Assembly: GCA_024636955.1 (NCBI GenBank)
Contig: JAGXGB010000021.1
Location: 1-55,943, forward strand
Direction: 5' to 3'
Origin: Bacteroidales bacterium
GTDB taxonomy: Bacteria; Bacteroidota; Bacteroidia; Bacteroidales; Lentimicrobiaceae
DNA length: 55,943 nucleotides
Position numbers and translations under genes: made by a program. Positions 8,728 through 18,188 of the stretch are shown here, one piece after another (the stretch's first letter is position 1; each line of letters begins with the position of its first letter). Under the pieces are notes generated by a model. It saw only the letters and a program-made list of their open reading frames with translations, did not search any database and was not told the DNA's origin.

Positions 8728-9111
8728 TTATTGATTAATAAGAACTTTCCTGTAACCATCAATAATATTGAGCGTATTAAAGGTAATAATTATTCCCATA
8801 CGCATGCCGCTAAGTTTGAGTTTTGACTGCATTGACGCTATATGCAAAGGTGTAATATCCTGATGTTGCATGCAATCTATAATGATATTGTTCTCTACCA
8901 GGAATTCAACCACTAATTCTCCTGCCTTATGATCTTTATAGATAACAGGGAAACAAATATCCTTCTTGAACATCAGTCCTTTAATCCTGAATTCATGCAA
9001 CAGGCTGGAACGATATACCTGCGACGACAGCCCAGGCCCAAGGATACTGTGAACCTCAGCTGCTGCTTCGAAGATTTTTGTATGTACTTTGCTAAGTTCA
9101 GCCCTGCTCAT
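8728..9111 (-). CDS. GxxExxY family protein with degenerate active site
   Basis: A 127-residue member of the GxxExxY (PD-(D/E)XK type 3-like) family, recognised from AAAEVHSILGPGL, LHEFRIKGL, FPVIYKDHKAG, KLKLSGMRMGIIITFN and a C-terminal DGYRKVLIN. The name-giving motif has changed: GPGLLESVY of typical members reads GPGLSSQVY, losing the Glu. The nuclease-like D...ExK positions read VVEFLVENNIIIDCM, that is Asp to Glu, Glu to Asp and Lys to Met. The family has no settled function; this copy should be catalytically inactive if the fold works as a nuclease. Its start codon lies inside the first unit of the 22-bp array at 9097-9206, which separates it from rfbD. Confidence 0.8.
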   Translation of the reverse strand: MSRAELSKVHTKIFEAAAEVHSILGPGLSSQVYRSSLLHEFRIKGLMFKKDICFPVIYKDHKAGELVVEFLVENNIIIDCMQHQDITPLHIASMQSKLKLSGMRMGIIITFNTLNIIDGYRKVLINQ

Positions 9112-9206
9112 TGCTAAATCCAGTCTTGCTCATTTATAAGTTCAGTCCTGCTTATTGCCACGTTTAGTCTTGCTCATTTCTGAGTTCAGTCCTGATCATT
9201 TAATTG
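9097..9206. repeat. Five tandem 22-bp units at the rfbD / GxxExxY junction
   Basis: Units at 9097-9118, 9119-9140, 9141-9162, 9163-9184 and 9185-9206, all exactly 22 bp, share the consensus YYYAGYCYTGCTCATTT plus a variable tail. On the minus strand the unit at 9185-9206 holds the rfbD stop (TGA, 9188-9186) and the unit at 9097-9118 holds the next gene's ATG (9111-9109). The units at 9163-9184 and 9141-9162 carry TAA and TGA at the same offset, so the three stops fall in three different frames. Confidence 0.95.
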
Positions 9207-10046
9207 ATTAAGACACAGTTTAAGACTATCACGCCAATGCGGGATTGATGCTCCGGTGGTTGATTTATATAATGTTTTATTCAGCACACTGTAGAAAGGA
9301 CGGGGGGCAGGTAATGGATATTCGGAAGTGAAGATTGGTTCAACGGTACACTCAATTCCCTGAATTTCAACTATAGCTTTCGCGAAATCATACCAGCTAC
9401 ACACACCTTCATTTGAGAAATGATAGATTCCTGCATTAGCACTAACTTCAATCATCTTCATCACTGCATTAGCTAAGTCACCTGTCCATGTTGGAGTTCC
9501 TACCTGATCGCACACAATACGCATGCTTCCTTTTTCAGTGGCAAGACGCAGGACGGTTTTGAGGAAGTTCTTTCCGTAGACAGAATAAAGCCAGGAAGTT
9601 CTTATAACAATTGAGGTTGGGTTATTGGCCAATACAAGGTCCTCACCCAGAGCTTTTGATTGTGCATAAACTCCTTGCGGGCTTTTAGGATGATCTTCAG
9701 CGTATGGGAAGTATCCTTTTCCATCAAACACATAGTCAGTGCTGATATGCACAAGACGAATATGGTGTTTATCACTAATGCGTGCAAGTATAGCAGGAGC
9801 ATCAGTATTCAACCTGTTAGCCATATTAGCATCAGATTCAGCTTGGTCAACTGCTGTATAGGCTGCACAATTTATTATCCACGAAGGATTAAAGGATGAC
9901 AACACTGATTCTATTTGTGATTCATTGGTGATGTCAAGTTCAGGCAAGTCAGTAAACTGAAACTCAAAATCATTAGACATTGAACTGTATAGTTTCAATT
10001 GACTTCCAAGCTGACCGTTTCCTCCGGTAACCAGTATTCGCTGCAT
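9186..10046 (-). CDS. rfbD: dTDP-4-dehydrorhamnose reductase
   Basis: An extended short-chain dehydrogenase of 286 residues. It has the Rossmann motif VTGGNGQLGSQL at the N-terminus, LDITNESQI, NCAAYTAVDQAE near residue 60, STDYVFDGKG, and the catalytic YxxxK in YAQSKALGE near 130. RTSWLYSVYGKNF is a strong RfbD signature. It reduces dTDP-4-dehydro-L-rhamnose to dTDP-L-rhamnose in the cytoplasm. It is the last gene of a ugd-uxs-rfbD run, 9 bp after uxs; rfbA, rfbB and rfbC are not in the window. Its last codons lie inside the 22-bp tandem array. Confidence 0.92.
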   Translation of the reverse strand: MQRILVTGGNGQLGSQLKLYSSMSNDFEFQFTDLPELDITNESQIESVLSSFNPSWIINCAAYTAVDQAESDANMANRLNTDAPAILARISDKHHIRLVHISTDYVFDGKGYFPYAEDHPKSPQGVYAQSKALGEDLVLANNPTSIVIRTSWLYSVYGKNFLKTVLRLATEKGSMRIVCDQVGTPTWTGDLANAVMKMIEVSANAGIYHFSNEGVCSWYDFAKAIVEIQGIECTVEPIFTSEYPLPAPRPFYSVLNKTLYKSTTGASIPHWRDSLKLCLNQLNDQD

Positions 10047-10055
10047 TATAATGGA

Positions 10056-10991
10056 TTAAATGATAGTACGGAAATATTCAATTGTATGCTTCAAACCTTC
10101 TTCCAGTTCAATTTTTGGCTCCCATCCAAGCACTTTACGCGCCAGGGTGATGTCAGGTTGACGTTGCATTGGATCATCAGATGGTAAAGGCTTTTTGATA
10201 ATCTTTGATGAAGAGTTTGTTAACCTGATTACTTGATGAGCAAGTTCAATCATAGTGAACTCATTAGGATTACCAACATTCACAGGACCAATAAAATCAT
10301 CCCCTGTATTCATCAACTTTATCATACCATCGATAAGGTCTTCGTAATAGCAAAAACTACGCGACTGGCTTCCATCACCATAAATAGTTATATCCTCACC
10401 TTTTAGTGCCTGCACTATGAAGTTTGACACAACCCTTCCATCGTTTGGATGCATTCGCGGACCATACGTATTGAATATACGCATGATCTTGATTTTAACA
10501 TGGTTTTGCTTATGGTAATTGATAAATAATGTTTCGGCTGCCCGTTTCCCTTCATCATAACAAGCTCTTTCGCCTATTGGATTAACGTGTCCCCAATAGG
10601 ATTCAACCTGCGGATGAATTTGAGGATCGCCATATACTTCACTCGTGCTGGCCTGTAAAATCTTTGCTTTAATTCGTTTTGCAAGCCCAAGCATATTTAT
10701 AGCCCCCATTACTGAAGTCTTAACAGTTTTAATGGGATTATACTGATAATGAATAGGTGATGCCGGGCAGGCAAGATTATAAATTTCATCAACTTCGATA
10801 AAGAAAGGCATAGTAACATCGTGCCTTATGAGCTCAAAATAAGGGTTATTCAGGAGATGTACAATATTAGATTTCTGGCCTGTGAAGTAATTGTCGAGGC
10901 ACACTACCTCATTACCTTCAGCAAGTAAACGATCACATAAATGAGAGCCTAAGAAGCCTGCACCTCCTGTAACAAGGATTTTCTTCTTCAT
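10056..10991 (-). CDS. uxs: UDP-glucuronate decarboxylase (UDP-xylose synthase)
   Basis: A 311-residue NAD-dependent SDR that converts UDP-glucuronate to UDP-xylose. The cofactor site is [17 protein letters not shown], followed by [41 protein letters not shown] and STSEVYGDP. The catalytic YxxxK is seen as [10 protein letters not shown]; later comes [20 protein letters not shown]. These stretches are close to UXS and separate it from epimerases. Its ATG overlaps the ugd stop by 4 nt (ATGA), consistent with the two consecutive steps being co-translated. Confidence 0.93.
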   Translation of the reverse strand: MKKKILVTGGAGFLGSHLCDRLLAEGNEVVCLDNYFTGQKSNIVHLLNNPYFELIRHDVTMPFFIEVDEIYNLACPASPIHYQYNPIKTVKTSVMGAINMLGLAKRIKAKILQASTSEVYGDPQIHPQVESYWGHVNPIGERACYDEGKRAAETLFINYHKQNHVKIKIMRIFNTYGPRMHPNDGRVVSNFIVQALKGEDITIYGDGSQSRSFCYYEDLIDGMIKLMNTGDDFIGPVNVGNPNEFTMIELAHQVIRLTNSSSKIIKKPLPSDDPMQRQPDITLARKVLGWEPKIELEEGLKHTIEYFRTII

Positions 10992-12316
10992 GCCTTTTGG
11001 GTATTGACTCCAATACAGTTATAGTCGAAGCCCAAAGATTCAAGCTCTTTCCTGTCGTATATATTCCGTCCATCAAAGAGAACCGGCTTTTTAATTAGTC
11101 TTTTTACAACATTCCAGTTGGGGAACCTGAACTCAGTCCATTCTGTAACCAGTAAGAGTGCATCAGCATCCATCACTGCTTCATAGGGATCTTTGCAGTA
11201 CTCAATTTTATCACCAATACGGCGTTGGGTTTCTTCCATTGCTACCGGATCGTAAGCTCTTACCTTGCAGCCTTGTTCAATAAGTTTATCTATGATAACT
11301 AATGAAGGAGCTTCACGCATGTCATCTGTTTGAGGTTTAAACGATAACCCCCACATTGCAACAGTCAGGCCTTTAAGATTTCCTTCATAATAATTCATGA
11401 GCTTGTTGAAGAGTATGGCTTTCTGATTGTCATTAACATCTTCCACAGCCTTTAGTACGCGCATGGGGTAACCCAGTTTATCAGCGGATTTGATCAATGC
11501 TTTAACATCTTTTGGAAAACACGAACCCCCATACCCGATGCCCGGATAAATGAACTTGCTACCTATTCTTGTATCACTTCCTATACCCTTACGCACCATA
11601 TTAACATCAGCACCAACTATTTCGCATAAGTTGGCAATGTCATTCATAAAACTGATCTTGGTAGCGAGCATGGAATTGGCTGCATATTTTGTCATCTCAG
11701 CAGAAGGCACATCCATGAATATAACAGGATGTCCATTTAATGTAAAAGGTTTATAAAGTTTAGCCATAATAACTTCCGCTTCAGGCGATTCAATGCCCAC
11801 GACTATACGGTCGGGCTTCATAAAATCATTGATTGCATCACCTTCTTTCAGGAACTCAGGATTAGAGGCTACACCAAAAGTTAAATCAAGGTTGCGCTTA
11901 TCAAGTTCCTCCTGTATTGCCTGACGTACTTTCCTTGCGGTGCCCACCGGAACAGTACTTTTTGTTGCGATCATTATGTGTCTTGTCATATGCTCACCTA
12001 TTGTACGTGCAACATCAATTACATATTTAAGATCAGCACTTCCATCCTCGTCAGGAGGAGTTCCAACTGCAATAAATATAACATCAGTATCATTAACGCA
12101 TGATGAAAGGTCGGTAGTGAACATTAATCTTCCTTTTTCAACATTGCGCTCAATCATTACATCAAGCCCAGGTTCATAGATGGGAGATATTCCATTCTTA
12201 AGATTCTCAACCTTAGTCTTGTCAATATCAACACATACCACGTTGATTCCCACTTCAGCAAAACAGGTACCAGTAACCAATCCAACGTAACCGGTACCAA
12301 CAATAGTTATTTTCAT
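10988..12316 (-). CDS. ugd: UDP-glucose 6-dehydrogenase
   Basis: A 442-residue enzyme oxidising UDP-glucose to UDP-glucuronate. The Rossmann start is [27 protein letters not shown] and STVPVGTA follow, then [11 protein letters not shown], and the catalytic Cys in [10 protein letters not shown] near residue 260. The C-terminal UDP-binding domain contains [18 protein letters not shown]. It is the first gene of ugd-uxs-rfbD and has a promoter box at 12349-12356. Together the operon supplies UDP-GlcA, UDP-Xyl and dTDP-Rha to surface polysaccharide. Confidence 0.95.
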   Translation of the reverse strand: MKITIVGTGYVGLVTGTCFAEVGINVVCVDIDKTKVENLKNGISPIYEPGLDVMIERNVEKGRLMFTTDLSSCVNDTDVIFIAVGTPPDEDGSADLKYVIDVARTIGEHMTRHIMIATKSTVPVGTARKVRQAIQEELDKRNLDLTFGVASNPEFLKEGDAINDFMKPDRIVVGIESPEAEVIMAKLYKPFTLNGHPVIFMDVPSAEMTKYAANSMLATKISFMNDIANLCEIVGADVNMVRKGIGSDTRIGSKFIYPGIGYGGSCFPKDVKALIKSADKLGYPMRVLKAVEDVNDNQKAILFNKLMNYYEGNLKGLTVAMWGLSFKPQTDDMREAPSLVIIDKLIEQGCKVRAYDPVAMEETQRRIGDKIEYCKDPYEAVMDADALLLVTEWTEFRFPNWNVVKRLIKKPVLFDGRNIYDRKELESLGFDYNCIGVNTQKA

Positions 12317-12348
12317 AAGCCAAATATTATTCCATTTTAAGTTTACAG

Positions 12349-12356
12349 CAAATATA
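12349..12356 (-). promoter_or_regulatory. -7 box of the ugd operon
   Basis: TATATTTG on the minus strand, a TAnnTTTG match, about 30 nt ahead of the ugd ATG. Confidence 0.45.
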
Positions 12357-12467
12357 TCAACAACAAATGAAGTAAAGAACTTTTGCAGGATAAAAAATTA
12401 AGAATGGTTAACTGTAGTGAAATTCGGTTCTCAGTTATGCCGATATTAAGAATAATTTAGAAAATAA

Positions 12468-12520
12468 TTTAAACAAACGTTTAAAAAGGTTGTTTTATGC
12501 ATACAGTTATATTATCTTTG
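12468..12520 (+). promoter_or_regulatory. tetR promoter with candidate operator
   Basis: TATCTTTG at 12513-12520 with TTG at 12490-12492 (20-bp spacing) forms a good promoter for the TetR gene. Just upstream a perfect inverted repeat TTTAAAC-N4-GTTTAAA (12468-12485) is a candidate operator for autoregulation. It is A/T-rich, so chance cannot be excluded. Confidence 0.5.
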
Positions 12521-12542
12521 TACCCGATAAAAAGATTAACAA

Positions 12543-13157
12543 ATGGCAGCAAAAAGAAAAACGGAAGTCGATACATCAACCGAAGAAAAGATCAAGCAGG
12601 CAGCCCGCAAGGTATTTTCAGAAAAGGGATATTTTGGTACACGGACTCGGGATATAGCTGATGAAGCCGGTATTAATCTAGCATTAGTAAACTATTATTT
12701 CAGGAGCAAAGAAAAGCTTTTTGACCTGGTGATGCAGGAAAAAGTTTATAAACTATTTGGTACTATTGTTCCCATACTTATCAATCCCTCTATTTCTTTT
12801 GATGCTAAGATAGACATAGTATCAGATAGTTACATCGACATGCTGATAGAAAACCCTGACCTGCCGATTATGGTTTTTAATGAGATCAAGCACAATCCGA
12901 ATAGCTTTGGGGTTAAAATGCAATTGGGACCATTGTTTTTAGAATCAAGTTTCTTCAAGCAAATCAAGGAAAGGAATTCTTCCATTGATCCATTACAGTT
13001 TGTGCTCTCAATAATTGGAATGCTTGTTTTCCCGTTCATTGCACGTCCAATATTCGTTAATATGGGGGGTATGAATAAAGAGGTTTATATTGAAATGATG
13101 AGAGAGCGAAAAAAGTATATACCAATATGGGTTAATGCAATACTTGATGCTAAGTGA
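12543..13157 (+). CDS. TetR-family regulator of the efflux operon
   Basis: A 204-residue TetR/AcrR protein. The N-terminal helix-turn-helix is clear: KIKQAARKVFSEKGYFGTRT, then RDIADEAGINLALVNYYF and RSKEKLFDLV (residues about 15-70). The remainder is a helical ligand-binding domain without recognisable specificity. It precedes a five-gene ABC efflux run by 64 bp, an arrangement like E. coli CecR (YbiH) next to ybhGFSR. It probably represses itself and the operon until a drug or metabolite binds. Confidence 0.88.
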   Translation: MAAKRKTEVDTSTEEKIKQAARKVFSEKGYFGTRTRDIADEAGINLALVNYYFRSKEKLFDLVMQEKVYKLFGTIVPILINPSISFDAKIDIVSDSYIDMLIENPDLPIMVFNEIKHNPNSFGVKMQLGPLFLESSFFKQIKERNSSIDPLQFVLSIIGMLVFPFIARPIFVNMGGMNKEVYIEMMRERKKYIPIWVNAILDAK

Positions 13158-13221
13158 TTATTCATTATACCATTCAAAAAATTTGTCATTAGATTAAACA
13201 AATGATTAAAACAAATGAATT

Positions 13222-14499
13222 ATGAAGGGTTCATCCGCTAAAATACTCGCAATTACATTTTCTGCGATATTCTTGTTCCAGTCAGTCACTGTTGCTCAGA
13301 CTGAGCAACTTACCCTGGCTACCTGCTATGAATTAGTCGAAAAAAATTATCCCTTAATAAAAAGCCGCGATTTGATCTCGCAGAAAGGGGCATACTCCAA
13401 AAGTAATGTTAACTCCGGTCTGCTACCTTCAATTGCCGTACATGGTCAATATACTAATCAGTCAGATGTAACCAGTTTGCCAATTGAATTGCCTAACATA
13501 TCAATACCGGAGATTGACCAAAATCAGTATAAAGTTTATGCTGAAGTAAGTCAGGTGGTTTATGATGGCGGTGTAATTAAAAACCAAAGACAAAGTTTGG
13601 AAATGCAAACCAGGATAGAGGAAGAGAGCCTGGAAGTTGAGCTTTATAAAGTGAAAGAACGCGTTAACCAGTTGTTTTTTGGCATATTGCTGATTGATGG
13701 TCAGATTAGTCAGGCAGATTTGCTAATGAAAGATATTCTCTTAGGTCTTGATAAAACTGAAGCTGCTTACAAAAATGGGATTGTATTAAAGAGCAATGTG
13801 GATGCTTTAAAAGCGGAATTACTGAAACTTGATCAGCGCATTATTGAATTAAAATCATCTCGGAAAGGGTATATGAATATGCTCAGTTTATTTATAAACA
13901 AACCGGTTGATTCCAATACAGTACTTGTTGTGCCACCTTTAATAGAACTCAGTGATGAAGTTAATCGCCCTGAGATGGGACTATTTGAATCACAACTAAA
14001 TAATGTTTCGATTCAGTCAAAAGCAATCACATCAAAGAATCTGCCTAAGGTGAATTTATTCTTTCAAGGTGGATATGGATCTCCGGCATTGAATATGCTG
14101 AATCCTGATGCTGATACCTATTATATTGCAGGTGTGAAGCTATATTACCCTCTGACCGGATTTTACAATAAGCATAGGGAAAAGTTGATAAATACAATAG
14201 CCCGTAAGAACATAGAAATTCAACGTGAAACTTTCCTGTTCAACACCAACGTTCAGTTAGTACAGCAGGAATCGGAGATAGAGAAGATTGAACAACTCAT
14301 CAAAACAGATGATGAAATATTGTCACTAAGAGAAAGTATAATGGAAGCAGCACTTGCTCAACTTCAAAATGGAGTTATCACGAGTATGGATTACATGAGA
14401 GAGGTAAACGCAGCGGATAGCGCTCGGCAGATGAAGCTTATACATGAGATTCAATTATTGTTGTCTCAATACAATTATCATTTAATCACCGGAAATTAA
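13222..14499 (+). CDS. TolC-like outer-membrane efflux protein
   Basis: A 425-residue outer-membrane efflux protein with a signal peptide (ILAITFSAIFLFQSVTVAQ). The body begins LTLATCYELVEKNYPLIK, the usual OEP opening, and continues with long amphipathic helices and short beta segments in two repeats. It would form the trimeric outer-membrane duct for the HlyD-like adaptor encoded 20 bp downstream. Slightly shorter than E. coli TolC but normal for Bacteroidota. Having its own duct gene in the operon is a difference from E. coli ybhGFSR. Confidence 0.88.
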   Translation: MKGSSAKILAITFSAIFLFQSVTVAQTEQLTLATCYELVEKNYPLIKSRDLISQKGAYSKSNVNSGLLPSIAVHGQYTNQSDVTSLPIELPNISIPEIDQNQYKVYAEVSQVVYDGGVIKNQRQSLEMQTRIEEESLEVELYKVKERVNQLFFGILLIDGQISQADLLMKDILLGLDKTEAAYKNGIVLKSNVDALKAELLKLDQRIIELKSSRKGYMNMLSLFINKPVDSNTVLVVPPLIELSDEVNRPEMGLFESQLNNVSIQSKAITSKNLPKVNLFFQGGYGSPALNMLNPDADTYYIAGVKLYYPLTGFYNKHREKLINTIARKNIEIQRETFLFNTNVQLVQQESEIEKIEQLIKTDDEILSLRESIMEAALAQLQNGVITSMDYMREVNAADSARQMKLIHEIQLLLSQYNYHLITGN

Positions 14500-14519
14500 T
14501 TACCTAAATAACTGTCAAA

Positions 14520-15410
14520 ATGAAAAGAATTGCCTTATTACTGGTTCTTGTACTAAGCCTCCATTCATGTAAAGATAATGGTCATGAATTTGATGCATCA
14601 GGAACTTTTGAAGCAGAAGAAACAATCATATCAGCAGAAGCATCAGGTGTGATTAGCCAGTTTGATATTGCTGAAGGAATGGAACTCCGGGAGGGGGAAA
14701 TAGTTGGCTTCATCGACAGTAGTCAATTGATACTCAAGCGTGACCAATTGAACTCGCAAATAAATGCCATACTCAGCAAGGCCCCAAACGTGTCGGCTCA
14801 AATGGCTGCTTTAATTCAACAGCAGAAGCAAGCACAACGCGAATTAGCCAGAATTGAAAATTTGGTTAAAGCAGATGCTGCAACGACAAAGCAGTTAGAT
14901 GATGCGCGTTCTCAACTTTCAATAATAGAAAGTCAAAAAGCTGCACTCCAGTCTTCTTTAAGTATCACTTCTTCTGGTCTACATGCTGAAACCAATCCAT
15001 TAAAAATTCAGATTGAACAGTTAGATGACCAGATAGCAAAAAGTCGCATCGTTAATCCGGTTAATGGCACTGTGCTTACACAATATGCACGTGTTAATGA
15101 AATGGCCATAACAGGAAAACCACTATATAAGATTGCTGATTTAAGCAGCCTGATATTGCGTGCTTACGTCACTGGAGACCAACTACCGGCAATTAAGATA
15201 AACCAGCAGGTTAAGGTTTTCGTTGATGCCGGTAAAGACAAATACAAAGAGTATGATGGTACTATTGAGTGGGTAAGCTCAAAGTCAGAGTTCACACCAA
15301 AAACAATTCAAACCAAAAAAGAAAGGGCGAACCTGGTTTATGCTGTAAAGATAAAAGTGCCAAATGATGGCTATTTGAAAATTGGTATGTATGGTGAAGT
15401 CAAATTCTGA
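14520..15410 (+). CDS. HlyD/YbhG-like periplasmic adaptor lipoprotein
   Basis: A 296-residue membrane-fusion protein. The lipobox LVLSLHSC predicts a lipoprotein with the acylated Cys at residue 17. A biotinyl-lipoyl half follows (ASGTFEAEETIISAEASGVI), then a coiled-coil hairpin of roughly residues 75-165 rich in Gln/Ala/Lys, then the second lipoyl half with NPVNGTVLTQYARVNEMA and a beta-barrel. It links the ABC-2 permease pair in the inner membrane to the TolC-like protein. The gene is followed 3 bp later by the first ATPase gene. Confidence 0.88.
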   Translation: MKRIALLLVLVLSLHSCKDNGHEFDASGTFEAEETIISAEASGVISQFDIAEGMELREGEIVGFIDSSQLILKRDQLNSQINAILSKAPNVSAQMAALIQQQKQAQRELARIENLVKADAATTKQLDDARSQLSIIESQKAALQSSLSITSSGLHAETNPLKIQIEQLDDQIAKSRIVNPVNGTVLTQYARVNEMAITGKPLYKIADLSSLILRAYVTGDQLPAIKINQQVKVFVDAGKDKYKEYDGTIEWVSSKSEFTPKTIQTKKERANLVYAVKIKVPNDGYLKIGMYGEVKF

Positions 15411-15413
15411 ACT

Positions 15414-16328
15414 ATGGAATCAATAGTTGTAAACGGGATCAGCAAGTGGTATGGCAAAGAGAAGTTAGTGGCTTTAAAGAATGTGTCATTTACGGTAAAC
15501 CATGGAGAAATATTCGGAATCATAGGTCCTGACGGTGCAGGGAAAACAAGTCTGTTCAGGATACTGACCACTTTATTACTGGCGGATGAAGGTTCAGCAA
15601 CTGTTGAAGGAAAAGATGTTGTTAAGCAGTATAAGCAAATAAGGAATGAAATTGGCTACATGCCGGGTCGTTTTTCACTTTATCAGGACTTGACGGTAAA
15701 GGAAAACCTAACCTTCTTCGCAACAATATTCAATACAACAATTAAAGAAAACTACCACCTGATCAAGGATATTTATGTGCAATTAGAGCCATTTAACGAT
15801 AGACGGGCAGGAAAGTTATCGGGTGGTATGAAGCAAAAGCTGGCATTATGCTGTGCATTAATTCATAAGCCAACAGTTCTTTTTTTAGATGAGCCAACGA
15901 CGGGAGTAGATCCGGTTTCACGGAAAGAATTCTGGGAAATGCTCGGGAAACTAAAAGAACAAGGTATAACCATTCTCGTGTCAACACCTTATATGGATGA
16001 GGCTTCAAAATGCGATAGAATTGCACTTATACAGAATGGAAGCATACTTGCCACTGATACTCCCAATGCTATTCGGCAATCTTTTGATTTAATGCTTTAC
16101 AAGGCTAAGTCGCACAACACAGCCCTTTTACTTAAGGATATCAGGCACTACTCAAAAAACCTTTATGCTTATGCTTTCGGAGAACATGTGCACATTACAT
16201 TTAAAGCAGGTGAAATAGATATAGAAGAGCTAAAAATGAACCTAATTGAACGTAAGCATCACGACATAATACTGGAACCAGATGATGCGACCATTGAAGA
16301 TTGTTTCATTCAAATGTTAAGGGCCTGA
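15414..16328 (+). CDS. ABC-2 efflux ATPase, first half (YbhF N-terminal-like)
   Basis: A 304-residue nucleotide-binding protein. Walker A is GPDGAGKTS near residue 40, the Q-loop region is GYMPGRFSLYQDLTV, the signature is LSGGMKQKLALC and Walker B is VLFLDEPTTGVDP, with the H-loop position read as STPYMDE (Pro in place of the usual His: typically TTHYMDE). The C-terminal ~70 residues form an extra domain after the catalytic core. The stop overlaps the next ATPase start as TGATG, so the pair is translationally coupled, like the two halves of the fused E. coli YbhF. Confidence 0.9.
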   Translation: MESIVVNGISKWYGKEKLVALKNVSFTVNHGEIFGIIGPDGAGKTSLFRILTTLLLADEGSATVEGKDVVKQYKQIRNEIGYMPGRFSLYQDLTVKENLTFFATIFNTTIKENYHLIKDIYVQLEPFNDRRAGKLSGGMKQKLALCCALIHKPTVLFLDEPTTGVDPVSRKEFWEMLGKLKEQGITILVSTPYMDEASKCDRIALIQNGSILATDTPNAIRQSFDLMLYKAKSHNTALLLKDIRHYSKNLYAYAFGEHVHITFKAGEIDIEELKMNLIERKHHDIILEPDDATIEDCFIQMLRA

Positions 16329-17068
16329 TGGGAGACAAAGTTATAACCACTGAAGGATTGACCAAGAAATTTGGGGACTTCACAGCCGTGGATAACATCA
16401 CATTTGATGTTGAAAAAGGAGAAATATTTGGATTCCTTGGAGCTAACGGTGCAGGCAAAACTACTGCAATGCGTATGCTTTGCGGACTTTCAATACCATC
16501 GGGAGGAAAAGCTACGGTTGCAGGATACGATGTTTACAGGCAAACAGAAAAAATTAAAGAAAACATAGGCTACATGAGCCAGAAGTTCTCTCTGTATGAG
16601 GATCTTACTGTAATTGAGAATATAAATTTCTTTGGAGGTATATACAAAATCCCCTCTAACTTAATAAAGAAAAAGAGTGATGAAGTAATAGAAAAGCTTG
16701 GATTACAGCCACATGCTAAAAAGTTGGTAGGTTCAATTCCACTTGGGTGGAAGCAAAAACTGGCCTTTTCAGTTGCCATACTTCATGAGCCTGGACTGGT
16801 ATTTCTTGATGAACCAACAGGAGGAGTTGATCCTGTAGCCAGAAGGCAGTTCTGGGATTTGATTTATGAAGCGGCTGAAAGAGGGATAACAGTTTTTATA
16901 ACTACCCATTACATGGATGAAGCTGAGTATTGTGATCGCATTTCTATAATGGTAGATGGAAGGATTGACGCCCTGGGTTCGCCGACAGCGCTGAAAAAAC
17001 AATTCAGTAGTGACAATATGGATGAGGTGTTTTACCGGCTTGCAAGAGGTGCAAAAAGAACAGAGTGA
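16328..17068 (+). CDS. ABC-2 efflux ATPase, second half (YbhF C-terminal-like)
   Basis: A 246-residue ATPase. Walker A is GANGAGKTT, Walker B is LVFLDEPTGGVDP and the H-loop is TTHYMDE. The signature helix reads IPLGWKQKLAF in place of LSGGMKQ; LPLGW-type signatures are usual in the second half of YbhF-like transporters. With the first ATPase it makes an asymmetric heterodimer with one standard signature and one altered one. The start at 16328 (TGATG overlap) is chosen over an in-frame codon at 16301 inside the previous gene. Confidence 0.9.
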   Translation: MGDKVITTEGLTKKFGDFTAVDNITFDVEKGEIFGFLGANGAGKTTAMRMLCGLSIPSGGKATVAGYDVYRQTEKIKENIGYMSQKFSLYEDLTVIENINFFGGIYKIPSNLIKKKSDEVIEKLGLQPHAKKLVGSIPLGWKQKLAFSVAILHEPGLVFLDEPTGGVDPVARRQFWDLIYEAAERGITVFITTHYMDEAEYCDRISIMVDGRIDALGSPTALKKQFSSDNMDEVFYRLARGAKRTE

Positions 17069-17081
17069 CAAATTACAGGAT

Positions 17082-18188
17082 ATGAAACAGTTTTTAGCTT
17101 TTATCAAGAAGGAATTTGTGCACGTTATCCGTGACAGGAGAACATTGCTTATCCTGTTCGGTATGCCTATTATGCAAATACTTATTTTTGGTTTTGCCCT
17201 GTCAAATGAGATAAAAAATAGCAAAATAATTATTGTTGATAAGGCTGATGATGTTGCTTCGCGTGAACTAATCAGCAAGATAGATGCCAGCAAATACTTT
17301 GAAGTAAGCAATGAGCGAATTAGTGAATCAGAGATAGAACCTGCGTTTCAGAAGGGGAAACTTAAGATAGTTATGGTTATTCCGGCACAATTTAACCTTG
17401 ATCTGCACCATTCAGGAGTTTCTCAGATTCAATTGATTGCCGATGCCTCAGATCCAAACACTGCAAATCTGCTTGTTAACTATGTTTCAGCAATTGTAAA
17501 GGATTACCAAAGCGAGATTTCAGTACCGGGTATCATTCCTTATAGAATACTTCCAGAAACAAGAATGCTTTATAACCCTCAGTTAAAGAGTGCACATAAC
17601 TTTGTTCCCGGTGTAATGGCCCTTGTGCTAATGCTGGTTTGTGTGATGATGACTGCTATTACAATAGTTCGCGAAAAAGAAACTGGCACTATGGAAGTAC
17701 TCCTTGTTTCGCCCTTAAGACCCTGGTTGGTAATGGTTGCAAAAGCAGTTCCATACCTGGTATTGTCGTGGGTAAATGTAACCACCATATTAATATTGAG
17801 TGTTACTGTGCTAAATCTGCCATTTAATGGAAGTTTACTGTTGTTATTCGCTGAAAGCACACTATTCATTATTACCTGTTTGACATTAGGGATTTTCATA
17901 AGCATTATGACCAATTCACAGCAGGTAGCAATGCTGATTTCATTAATGGGGATGTTGTTACCTACACTTCTTTTTAGCGGCTTTATGTTTCCACTTGAGA
18001 ACATGCCTGAAGTATTACAATGGATTTCAAATATAATACCCGCACGCTGGTATTATGTGATAGTTAAGGACATTATGATAAAAGGCCTTGGTTTTGCATC
18101 CCTTTATAAAGAAACACTCGCATTGGTAGTAATCACACTTTTCTTCTTTATCATAAGCATTAAAACATTTAAACAGAGGCTGGCATGA
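17082..18188 (+). CDS. ABC-2 type efflux permease (YbhS-like)
   Basis: A 368-residue ABC-2 permease. One N-terminal helix (LLILFGMPIMQILIFGFAL) is followed by a large periplasmic domain of about 130 residues, then five membrane helices. VREKETGTMEVLLVSPLRPW is the characteristic ABC-2 motif, and LPTLLFSGFMFPLENMP the conserved loop before the last helices. ATG 17082 (MKQFLAF) is chosen; a longer reading to 17010 would overlap the ATPase gene by 59 nt. It ends in a 4-nt ATGA overlap with the second permease. Confidence 0.9.
   Translation: MKQFLAFIKKEFVHVIRDRRTLLILFGMPIMQILIFGFALSNEIKNSKIIIVDKADDVASRELISKIDASKYFEVSNERISESEIEPAFQKGKLKIVMVIPAQFNLDLHHSGVSQIQLIADASDPNTANLLVNYVSAIVKDYQSEISVPGIIPYRILPETRMLYNPQLKSAHNFVPGVMALVLMLVCVMMTAITIVREKETGTMEVLLVSPLRPWLVMVAKAVPYLVLSWVNVTTILILSVTVLNLPFNGSLLLLFAESTLFIITCLTLGIFISIMTNSQQVAMLISLMGMLLPTLLFSGFMFPLENMPEVLQWISNIIPARWYYVIVKDIMIKGLGFASLYKETLALVVITLFFFIISIKTFKQRLA

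Noticed and set aside
4491-9111. Polysaccharide utilisation locus around the GH92 gene
   Set aside because: No SusC/SusD pair, sigma/anti-sigma or hybrid regulator adjoins it; the TonB receptor at 45976 is about 40 kb away and under flavin control.
9097-9206. CRISPR array
   Set aside because: Units are directly adjacent with no spacers, are only 22 bp, and differ from each other; no cas genes are present.
16328-17068. Second efflux ATPase as inactive because it lacks LSGGQ
   Set aside because: LPLGW-type signatures are usual in the second half of YbhF-like transporters, and Walker A, Walker B and H-loop are intact.
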